Shown here: positions 39,085-49,060 of the stretch, in pieces | Layout: each line of letters begins with the position of its first letter | Numbering within the stretch: the first letter of the stretch is position 1 | From: Chamaea fasciata | Lineage: Eukaryota; Chordata; Aves; Passeriformes; Sylviidae | Reading direction: 5' to 3' | Assembly: GCA_029207755.1 (NCBI GenBank) | Contig: JARCOQ010000016.1 | Location: 6,992,501-7,056,500 of the forward strand | DNA: 64,000 nucleotides | Position numbers and translations under genes: made by a program | Notes under the pieces: model-generated | Database searches by the model: none | What the model was told of the DNA's origin: nothing | What the model saw: only the letters and a program-made list of their open reading frames with translations

Positions 39085-42000
39085 GCATCTGTAAATGCAT
39101 TTTCATTTTGTACCTTGTATATTGACTGAGAGAAACTGTATGAAATGGCATGATCTTAAATGGAGATCTTGAATCTCATAAATCTGCATTGTGAAATGTA
39201 ATCGTGTTAGAGGCAGAACACTTGTGGTTTTTCAATTACTTAGTGGTGCTTTTTCATATCACCGTGTGTGGAGCAGTTCTGTCAGAAATGCAGAGTTCAG
39301 AGCTCTCAGACGTACCATCTTTGAAGAGACAGCTAAAGGCAATAGGTTTCAAGCTCTTTGAAGCCTTTTCTCTTTGAGTCCTTGTTAAAGGATGGTCTCT
39401 CATAACTACTGGTCACTTACTGAGTCTGTTGTTGAATTTGTGAGAAATCACATGAAGTGCATTATTGCATATTCATGTAGCACAGAAAAGCATTACATTC
39501 TTCCTTATATAGTGCACATTTGTAATTTATGACTTGCAGAAGTTAAGTTAATTGCAGTGAATGCTTTCAGTAGGAGGAGACCATCTCAACTAATATAAAA
39601 AAGAAGGGTAAGATTTGTATGAGTTAGTTGAACATGGTAACAAATGTAATTATACTAATATAATAATGTGATGTATGAAAGCAAGAGAATTTAATTTTAG
39701 CCTAGACTCTGTAGAGATTACATGTTAGAAACATTCTCTGACATAGTGCTTTATACTTTAAACAGTTTTGAAGAGTTACAAGCTTTAAATATTTGTGTTG
39801 CAGTTACAAGATTCTTAATTTTCCTTTAGACATTTAAAAACTTGAGTTGGGATGGTTTTAAAACTTTTTTGGTAGAAGAATTAATGTATACAGTGGGGTT
39901 TATTAATAAGTGTTATTGAAGTTACACAGATTCATTCCAATGAAGTTCTTCAGTGTCAATGTGTAAACTGCTCTCCTCTTCTTACTGTCACTCTTATTTT
40001 TTGTTTTGTTTGTTTTGCACTTAAACAAATGTGGGGGGTTCTGTGTGTGAAAAAGGATGTGTTTCAGCAGGTTTCAGGAACTGACATATTGGTCTTTTCC
40101 CTCACTCAGGTTGATAACAGAAGTAATATGCTTTTCAGGTAAAAAGTCTGTTGACATGTAGAGATTTTATGATTAAATACTTGACTTTTGAGATACACAG
40201 ATTTCATAGCAGTTCTTAATAAAGCAAAGGAGTCACATATTTTGGTTTCTCTTTTAGTTTTATGGTTGCTTTTTTGCTGCTTTTTTGGGTTGGTTTCTTT
40301 TATGTCATAATCTGGCTCTACATAACAGGTTTAAGAAAATAAACAGAATCAGGTTGTTGACATGATCAAAACCGCAACAAGTTTTTTTAAACAGAAATTT
40401 TTTTTGAACCAGGGAAAGACAAGACATGAGACAGTACCTTCATATCTATAGTAAGGAAAAAAATGTAATACGTTTTGACTAATGTTGCTTATCAAGTTGC
40501 ACAGAGCAGTGGGACGGCTGCTCAAGTTAGTAAAAGACTGCCATAACCATCAATCTTCTACTGAGTATGTGTGAGCTATTTAATGAAATTAGATATTTTT
40601 TCCAAGTCTTAAATCTTACTCGTTGTTTATGAAGGTGTTGTAGACAGAAAGAGCAATACTGAACTGTGCATTTCGCTGTATTTGGCTCTTCCTGATGTGT
40701 AGATCCCCTAATCTCAAGAAGGCAGTATTTATTCTGAACTCTGGCCTTTCCTTTACCTAAATCCAAAGGAACGTTATGTGTTCTCAGTAACACAAATATT
40801 TAGAGTTGTCCAGCTTTTAGGTATTTCACAGTCCAGAAAAATGCAAGTAAATGAAAAGGATTTCCTCTAGTTGCCATGATTTCAAAGATCACTGATAGAA
40901 TTCATGATATTTCATTATGTATCCTTTTTCTTCTGTGAAACTTCTTCATGTAAAACCAAGCATTCCATATTCCCAGAGCTTTCTTTTAGCCCTGCCCCTT
41001 TTTATTTTGCCTGCCTTTGATTGCGTTTTTCGGTGTTACTTGTTAATTTGTTTCTTTTGTAGCTAGTACAGAGACTTTGGTTGGCAAAATGGATGTCCTG
41101 TGTGGGAGGAAACAGAGATACTGCATAAATGGTTTTTTCCATGCTGGAAGATGAAGGATCTTTCTTGAGTTCTAATCTATATATTCCTGATGCCATCCAC
41201 CTGGGCAGAGGATAGAACACATATCTCACCACTGTGAGGTACAGGGAAAAAAGTTCAAAAGGAGAACTGGCTGAAAGCCGTGGGCTCTTGCCGAGGGTTT
41301 TCTCTTAGCAGGTCTCTGGGGGCTGTGGAGGGCAGAGTTCTGCTCTGATCCTGAGGCCTTTGCAATTGTCTCTCTCTCCCTGCAGCACCTCTGGTGCCAG
41401 GAAGTCTGAGCTGTTTCTCTAAATCAACATGGAATCTTTGAGATTGCATGGAAGCCACAGGTTCCTGCACATCAAACAAGGATTAGTGTTGTTACACTTT
41501 AAAATAGCACATCCCAAATTATTTTAAAATGACACCTACTTAGCACAGACCATCTCCTGGATCCCTTCTTTTTAACACTTCTACTTTGTAATGCTGCAGG
41601 TAGAAGAGTTTGAGTACTGTGGTCAGAATGGCAGAGGAATTCTTCATCATTTATGTTCTATAGTGTCTTGATCATTATTTGACCATCTTGGGTCCCATTT
41701 TCTCTTCATACATCATCTACAGAATTGTTTATTAAGTTCTGAACAATTAAACAATGCAAACTCATTCAAGGCAAAATAATTGGAGCAAGTGCTGGTGGAG
41801 CACTTGCACAATGTCAATACTGCATTGATATTGCAAATATCATCCGTTCATTCATTTTTTGTATCTATTTGACAGCATGATATAATTTAAGAGAAGAAAA
41901 ATAGATTTTAATTAGCATATTTCTGTATTACTGAACAGCTAATTAGGGAAATTAAAGTACTTTCTCAGCTATGAATAGTACGTTAAAAGAACTGTGCTAC

Positions 42001-42483
42001 AAAAATATTCTTGTAACTGTGCTGCTGACTTCCTGGAAAGTACCCATTTAATTCTATTACAGATTATTAGTGGTGCATCATAAAGTTGTGTGAGTGCTCT
42101 CAGTTGAAGTGAAGAGAATTATAAAGACAGAAGAACCAAACCTTTGAATATGGTTTGATCAGAGTTTGCTAGAGACTTTATTATATCGACTAGTTCATAG
42201 AGCAGTGCTAAAAATAGAAAAAATCTGATACTCAGGGCCTTGGATTTTTAAAATGACTGCCACAGTAATGGAGAAAACTGGCCTCATTATTCAAGGGAGT
42301 TTTACAAACCTTTTTTTTTTTGGTGTTTTTAATTATTAATTGAAAGTTATTTTTAGTCAGTTTTCACATTTTGAAAAATTTTTCTGAGAATTTTTTTGTG
42401 AGGACTCTTGTATAACAAATCATTTTCCTGCCAGGTAGAAGATATATTTAACGAGCACACAGTTTTCTCTGGCCTGCTATTTT
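39085..42483. other. Intron-like AT-rich DNA, no gene seen
   Basis: There are short frames only. A somewhat GC-richer patch at about 41,250-41,480 is open on the minus strand for 74 codons, without recognisable features. Confidence 0.5.
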
Positions 42484-42682
42484 AGGAAGAATTTCTTCAC
42501 TGGAATGGTGGTTAAACATTTGAAAAGAGCTGCCCAGGGAGGTGCTGGAGCCACAGTCCCTGGGGCGGTTTCAGAAAATGAAGCCACTTGGTGCCATGGC
42601 CTGGTGGTCAAGGTGGTGATCACTCAACAGTTGGACTCAATAATCTTGGAGGTCTTTTCCAGCCTCACTGATTCTATGATTA
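42484..42682 (+). mobile_element. CR1-type LINE 3' end
   Basis: This is a clear plus-strand CR1 3'UTR. It begins GGAAGAATTTCTTCACTGG, followed by 'gctgcccagggaggtgctggag', 'tccctgg', 'ttggactcaataatcttggaggtcttttccagcct', and ends CTGATTCTATGATTA, the typical CR1 terminal repeat. It is 5'-truncated to about 200 bases, as is usual for the family. The body is fairly well preserved compared with the two minus-strand copies near 8 and 10.5 kb. Confidence 0.85.
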
Positions 42683-42689
42683 TTTGGAT

Positions 42690-45120
42690 TATTCAGTTTT
42701 CTAAATGATGTATAAGCAACAGGAGGAATACAACAAAATTCATGAGGAATACAATGAAGCTCATGTCAGTCCCTCAGCTTTGCAGAGAAGCATATCTCTG
42801 GGAGGCAGACAAATATTATTCTGGCTTTATTGCTGCTCTGAGAGTTAATGACCATAATAACGATAAGCATATCTTGCTAATTGTCCACTAGTTTTGGTTT
42901 TAATAACATTTTAATTTGCATATTGGTCATATGCTGAAAACACATGGTTTTAATTGTTCATCTTCAATTAGCATGACTTTTCACACTTTTTGAATGGGCT
43001 TTAAAAAAGTTTAAACAGTGCTGGTTTAAAAAGTTTGTCAAAGTGAATTGAGACACAAATGTGAAAAAATAGGTTTGTGTCAAAAATACTTGGTTTCAGT
43101 TAAAAAACAGAGTTCTGTGTTCAGTCTTGCCCTACATGTTCTTCAGCTTGGAATGTTTTGGGCTATTATGACCATTACCAAATTGACTGACTTCTGTGTT
43201 TTATCTTTGACAAAATTGATTATTGTTTAGAGCTTAGAATTACAGTTTGAAAGGATAAATTATTGATTGTTGGCATTTTCCACAATATCAGATATTACTG
43301 TATCTAAGATCTTTCCTAGAGGATGAAATCTAATTTCTTTGATCTCAGAAAAGTGAAGTAGAAAAGCATACTTTTTGTTTTGGGGAAAAAATGCTTTTAC
43401 AAATAAAAAGATGTTTTCATATTTGCATTATTTAAAATGCATTTTTTTGTCTTATAAATATGCTAATCTTTATAAGCTGCTTCTGGTGTGACATATGGTT
43501 TGTAATTTTCAGTTCTTTGACATCAACCTAGTTTCTATTACATAAAAATGTACAATTGTCAGGGAAAATTAGTATGTTCAATGGAACCATACTTAGAAGA
43601 CTTTGAGAAGTATCTGGGGTATTTATCTGTGTTATAAGCAGACAGATGTTTGAAGAGGTCTTGGAGGTTCTGTTAATTGTGTGTTTGTTCCCTTTCTGAC
43701 AGCGCTTCTGTGGGGCTTGGTCTGATGGAAAAATTGCAGATAAATACTTGTGAATAAAAGAGCAAAGCTCAGTTTAACATATGTTTGTATTTTAAGTAGT
43801 TTTATATGTATAAAAGGATATTTAGTTTAGAAATAATTAAGATTATTTTCTCAGAGGAGCTGGAGCAATGTCAGGAAAGAAAAAAATCACGAAACAAGTT
43901 TAAAAGATTGACTGAAATAACCCCTTAATCAGCTGGGACTTAGTCACATATATTGTGTTAGGAAATGAAGGAAAATTAAATGATAAATTCAGATTCTGTA
44001 GGTTTCTACCAGTACAGAGGCAATGACTGAAAAGCTTGAATTAAATGAACTGCAAAAGCTCCAGGAAAAAAGAAAGTTACTTTTGCCATCATACTGCTGT
44101 TTACATGGAAGGAGATTTGTCTTTCTTTTTCCCTTTTTTGAAATTTAGTCCTTTACAACTGTCTGTTGATCTCCCACTGTTCCCCGTTCTACAGGGCTGC
44201 ACAGAGATAAATTCTGAATTGAGAAACAGAGATAAATTCTGAATTGAGAAACTCTCTTGAGTACCTTGGAAGAATCTGCAGTAATGGTGCAGAGTTCAAG
44301 TGGGAGGTTCTGTGATCTTGTCCCTGCCCTCTGGATCACATGTGCAAAATGAAATATTCCAGCTAACCTTTTCCAAGGTTTTCCACTCCTTGTTGGAAGC
44401 AGCTGCTGAGAATCTCAAGTGCTCAGCTCTTCTCAAGTGACACTGGAGCTGGGTTTGTGGTTTGAACTGCCTGAAGCAGATGTCAAAGAGTTGGGCAGAG
44501 CACAGAGCCACTTGTTAGATCTTAAATGGTAGGATATGTGAAAACCAGTTGCTTTTATGGTTAAATGTTTTCTGTTCAGCTTAGCTGTAATTAAGTGTTG
44601 TTACATGTACGCTTCTGCCTTTTCTTACAAACGTTTTTCTCCATCTTAGCAACACCAGAGGTACTTGCTAAGCCAGGGCAAGAGAGCTACAGGCAGTTTG
44701 ACCTGACTCGTGGTGTGAAAGCGTTCTTTGCTACAAACTGATGCTGAAGAACTTTTCCGAGAATTAATTCATTATTTTTGGTTTTGGAAGGCTGGTTTGA
44801 TTATGGTTTTAATTTAGCTAAGTCCCATCCTCAAATCATTGAGCAATGATTCCATACAATTTTATTAAAACTAATGAAATGAATAGTCTTTTCATAGGCC
44901 AAATTCATGTGGTACTTCAGCAAAAGCCTAATTTCAGCTACACGAGAAGTGATATTATTGATAAGTCAAGCATGCTTTACCCTACTCAATTATATCATCA
45001 TTTCTATTAAAAAAAAAAAACCTCTCAGTCATTTGAGGTCTTTCATAATGAAAAATTTCTGTAAATTATTCTTAGTAAATGAAGAATTTCCTATTGGTCT
45101 GGCTTGGCCTTGTTTGCTGT
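42690..45120. other. Intron-like AT-rich DNA, no gene seen
   Basis: There are no supported exons. Frames are 60-71 codons. A local duplicated motif (GAGGAATACAA) occurs at about 42,722-42,756, and the 25-bp exact duplication lies at 44.2 kb. Confidence 0.5.
44201..44250. repeat. Exact 25-bp tandem duplication
   Basis: ACAGAGATAAATTCTGAATT followed by GAGAA occurs twice in immediate succession without a mismatch. Identity of both copies suggests a recent slippage or duplication event. Confidence 0.9.

Positions 45121-45123
<3 letters not shown>

Positions 45124-45177
<54 letters not shown>
45124..45177. repeat. Poly-T tract (54 T)
   Basis: An uninterrupted run of 54 T. It could be the poly-A tail of a minus-strand retroposed sequence whose body would lie to the right (45,178 onwards), but no family is recognisable there. 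Otherwise it is a simple homopolymer, whose exact length is prone to sequencing error. Confidence 0.9.
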
Positions 45178-45180
<3 letters not shown>

Positions 45181-45393
45181 GTGGTGTGCAGAATTTCTTG
45201 TACTTTTGGGCCAGTAGTCTAATATTTCTACAAAAACTGTCAGGAGCATCACTGAAGTTTTGTCACATGTTTTTGCTCTCTAGTCAGGGCATCTTCTTCT
45301 TTTATACTAGCATCTCTAGTCTTGTTTAGACTTGACACAGTGGTCCACATTTAGTAAGGTCAAAGCTACAGGTGGTCAGAATTAGCATTAGAA

Positions 45394-46130
45394 TTGTCTG
45401 GAACAATTCTGTTTGGACTGACAGACCATGGAGGTGTGGCTGTGGTCCACCTGCCACCTTTGCCTCTCAATGTACACAAAGGCAGCTTTGACCCTGTCAG
45501 GGCCTTGGGGACATCAGGTCACAATTTCCCTGAGCAGCCTCACCAGGACCCACATCCCTCACCCCTGGGCCCCCAGCTCCCTTTCCGCTCAGGGCTGGGG
45601 GTTTGGTCCCTGCCTGCTGGAGGGATCCCAGCCCTGTGTGAGAGGTGCCTGGTTTGGATGTACCTTGTTCTGGTGCTGTCCCTGTACCCATTTCTGTCTC
45701 TGCTCTGCCCCAGTGTCACTGTCTCCTGTCCTGTCTGGGTTGTCAGCCGGTTCCACTCTCTGTTCCTCCTCTCCCTGCTGTGTCCAGGTGCTCTGGGCCT
45801 GCACCTGAGTGCTGGGGGAAGCCCCTGGGCTGGGATCACACTTGGCTCCTGCTTTGCTCTCCCTTTGGGCACAGCCAGCCCTGGCTGCTGCTGGACACTG
45901 CTTCGGTGTCCTGTGCTGAAGAGACTCAGCACTGGCAGCCAATCCTCCTGGTGTTGTCCTTTTCCATCAGTGGCAGGAGCGGCAGACACAGCTCCCTGCC
46001 TCGGTACAGTTTCCTGGCAGCAGCACACCTTCCCAGCTCCTCACACCTGCCTCTGAGCCCCTGGCCTTGCAGCAATCTCCCTCTTCCAGTCTCACTCTAC
46101 CCCACCATGGCCATAAGGCTGTGAGCTTTT
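45394..46130. other. Isolated GC-rich, CpG-poor block of unknown origin
   Basis: About 700 bases of C/T/G-rich DNA are set in AT-rich sequence. Long frames are open in several phases on both strands (up to 220 codons on plus and 162 on minus). The longest plus frame has no ATG at its 5' end (it opens with TTG), and its translation is Leu/Ser/Pro/Cys-rich without a domain. Simultaneous openness on both strands points to composition rather than coding. Candidates are a decayed GC-rich retroelement or a noncoding exon; I recognise neither. Confidence 0.4.
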
Positions 46131-47880
46131 CGTGATCACCTGCTGCTTCATGGCTGAATTAAATATGTTTAATTGTGAGTGGGGTTTTAAAAGATAAATT
46201 AACTAAAACACATTGATGCAGATGTTGCAATTCAGTGACTCAGAGAAAGAAGAAAGCGGGGGGGCTGGAAGGGGATTCAAAGGTTCAACAGTATATTCTC
46301 CTGGGATATGGCAGGATCAATCATACCAATACAATTCCTGATATTTATTTAATCTGCTTTCTAAGCACTTCAGTAAGGGAGATTCCAGAGATTCCATTGT
46401 CAATCTGTTCACTATTTAACTATCCAAGCTGTAAAAAACAAATTTTCTTGAGTTCAGAGTCTAATTGCTTTTGCTGCTACCAGTACTCCAGATTGCTAAA
46501 GTAGATGGTATTTTGGACACCTGCTATCCATAATCCTTTTCTGTTTCATGGGTTTGATGAGCCTATGCTGCTTGCATTGAAATTTGAAAAGAACGGAACT
46601 GAGCTGTCCTTTGTTAGTGAAGTAAACACTTGTCCAAACTGTGTCCTAAGAGATTACTTAGCCAAGTTCTGGAAAATTGCTTGGAAAGTCATGAGTGCTG
46701 AGGAAGAGTTGGCAGTTAGGACCTTCATTTGAAAAAAAAAACCCCAAACCACCACAACAAAAACACCCACAAGAAAACAACTTTCTGTAAGCACCGACAC
46801 TTGTTCCAGACCTGATTCGGTGCAGTCTGGTGTGCTCTTAGTGTATTCTCATGTTGAGGTCAGTCCTCTTTCAGGGAGGTCTGATGAGAATCCTTTCGAT
46901 CTGAACATTTGCTAAGTCAGACACCCCCAGAATTCCCCTCGGTATAAACTCCTCAGGACTGCTCAGCTGGGGAGGAAACACCATTAACTTTGTTCTTAAG
47001 ATAAAACTGAGATACAGAATTTTGGATAACCAAAGTTAAACCAGAGACCAAAGTCCAGCTTCCTTCTTGCTTCACGGTAGTTGCATTAAGTGCTGCTCTT
47101 GCAGGATGGAATGCTTGCAGGCCAGTTACAAAGTATCTTGAAGTGTAGAAAATATGGGAGATTTCAGAGTTTAAGCAAATATTACCTGTGGCTCAAGTAA
47201 AAGTCTATTGCTTTGTTAATTGGAGTTGTAGGGTTTGAGCTTCTTTCTCCAAGGAAACGCCAAAGTTATTTAATTTGGAAGAAGACTGCTTGTGCGTGCT
47301 TAGCTACAGGGAGAAGGAGGAATTCTTATTGGGGGAGGAAAAAAAATGTACTGGAGTTTAAAACAAATTGAAATGGACTGAAAGAGAAGAGCAGGAGTGT
47401 AAGACTTCAGAATGGGATTTTTTGTTTAGATAGGAGCTCATACCTTTGCCAAAGGAAGCTCTGTGTAGGACCAGAGTCCACATTCCAGGACAAGCCAGGA
47501 GATCAGAGACCCAGGGCGTGAAGTTTGCAATCCTGAAGTCTCACAAACACTCAAGGACAGAAGGAAAGCTCGAGGGAACAGACAATCGGAAGATAATTGT
47601 TTTTGCTGATCTTGTCATCATGCATCGTGTGTGACTTCTTTTAAACTGTGAAGTTACTTTGTGCTTCTGTTCCCGAACCTCCTAGAGTTAATAAGCTGTA
47701 TATCAGAGTGGAACTCTGGAGGAGAGCGGTGTCACAGGATCCGCAGCCCGTGGGTGTCCTGAGCCCGTGGGGCCATGGGGCTGTGTCACCCACGGAGCCG
47801 CTGCACATACCGGGAAGCTTTGAAATCATCACAAGAAGATAAACAGCCAGTGCTTTGGCATATCCATATGAAAGCAGGCC
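46131..47880. other. Intron-like DNA, no gene seen
   Basis: There are only short frames. An A/C-rich stretch lies at about 46,731-46,785. Composition becomes more GC-rich towards the minisatellite pocket. Confidence 0.5.
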
Positions 47881-47889
47881 GAAAGCGGC

Positions 47890-48101
47890 TTGAATCGAGC
47901 GCTGCCAGGCGGTGACAGACCTGGTGTCCCTCGGCCAGACGGGGCCAGGCCGGGTGTCCCTCGGTGTCCCTCGGGCGTCCCCCAGGGACGAGCCCGGAGC
48001 GCGGGGGCCGCAGGGGCCGTGCGAGGCCGCGGCGACACCGCCAGAGGGCGGCAGAGGGCGGCGCAGGCAGCGCGGGCGGGGCGGCGGCGGCGCGGGGCGG
48101 G
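47890..48101. promoter_or_regulatory. Small CpG-dense flank, possible minor promoter or island
   Basis: About 210 bases of very high GC and CpG lead directly into the minisatellite. They include degenerate GTGTCCCTCG repeats (47,926-47,980), AGAGGGCGGC repeats (48,050-48,062) and GGGGCGGCGGCGGCGCGGGG. Together with the array and the right flank to about 49,050 it makes a CpG-rich pocket of about 1.1 kb inside an AT-rich putative intron. It may be an orphan CpG island or simply GC-rich repeat DNA; no TATA box or clear exon accompanies it. Confidence 0.35.
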
Positions 48102-48915
48102 AGCGACCCCCGAGAGACCCCGAGAGACCCCGAGAGACCCCGAGAGACCCCCGAGAGACCCCCGAGAGACCCCCGAGAGACCCCGAGAGACCCCCGAGAG
48201 ACCCCCGAGAGACCCCCGAGAGACCCCGAGAGACCCTGAGAGACCCCGAGAGACCCCGAGAGACCCCCGAGAGACTCCGAGAGACCCCCGAGAGACCCCC
48301 GAGAGACCCCGAGAGACCACGAGTGACCCCGAGAGACCCCGAGAGACCCCCCGAGAGACCCCGAGAGACCCCGAGAGACCCTGAGAGACCCCCGAGAGAC
48401 CCCGAGAGACCCCCGAGAGACCCCCGAGAGACCCCGAGAGACCCCCGAGAGACCCTGAGAGACCCCCCGAGAGACCCCCGAGAGACCCCGAGAGACCCTG
48501 AGAGACCCCCGAGAGACCCCGAGAGACCCCGAGAGACCCCGAGAGACCCCCGAGAGACCCCCGAGAGACCCCGAGAGACCCCGAGAGACCCTGAGAGACC
48601 CCCGAGAGACCCCGAGAGACCCCGAGAGACCCCGAGAGACCCCCCGATAGACCCCGAGAGACCCCGAGAGACCCCCTAGAGACCCCCGAGAGACCCCCCG
48701 AGAGACCCCGAGAGACCCCCCGAGAGACCCCCGAGAGACCCCGAGAGACCCTGAGAGACCCCCGAGAGACCCCGAGAGACCCCGAGAGACCCCGAGAGAC
48801 CCCCGAGAGACCCCCGAGAGACCACGAGAGACCCTGAGAAACCCCGAGAGACCCCGAGAGACCCCGAGAGACCCCGAGAGACCCCCCGAGAGACCCCGAG
48901 AGACCCCCGAGATAC
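48102..48915. repeat. C4-6GAGAGA minisatellite (G-quadruplex array)
   Basis: Roughly 75-80 tandem units of 10-12 bases, each a run of 3-6 C followed by GAGAGA, cover about 0.8 kb. Units differ mainly in C-run length (CCCC, CCCCC, CCCCCC) and by a CCCT variant; rare variants include GATAGA, TAGAGA, GAGTGA, CCAC and GAGAAA. On the minus strand this is GGGG plus TCTCTC repeated, which satisfies the canonical quadruplex pattern of G runs with loops of at most seven bases over nearly its whole length. Most units hold one CpG. All frames stay open because the unit has no stop, producing Arg-Glu-Thr-Pro-Arg-Asp frames on plus and Ser-Leu-Gly-Val-Ser-Arg-Gly frames on minus (a 422-codon ATG frame, 49,054-47,786). 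I treat these as artefacts. Confidence 0.95.
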
Positions 48916-49060
48916 CCCAGCCCCGACCCCGAGCCCTGGGTGTTGATTGGAACAGGCCCGTTTGATGCAGGGCGCCATCCCCGTTAGCGCCCACGGAGGG
49001 ATGGAGAGCAGGCGCTGCTCTGCTCCAGCCCCCGTGGCCGCAGGCGCCGGGCATGGACGT
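48916..49060. other. GC-rich right flank of the minisatellite
   Basis: The GC-rich composition continues beyond the array for about 150 bases and then falls back to AT-rich DNA. It contains CCCCGACCCCGAGCCC, which looks like decayed array sequence at the edge. Confidence 0.5.

Noticed and set aside
45394..46056. 220-codon frame in the GC-rich block
   Set aside because: It opens with TTG, overlaps long frames in other phases and on the opposite strand, and the translation shows only compositional bias.
47786..49054. 422-codon ATG reading frame on the minus strand across the minisatellite, with Ser-Leu-Gly-Val-Ser-Arg-Gly repeats
   Set aside because: The repeat unit lacks stops in any frame, several frames are open on both strands at once, and the flanking parts have no domain or signal. 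It is best explained as a by-product of the tandem repeat.
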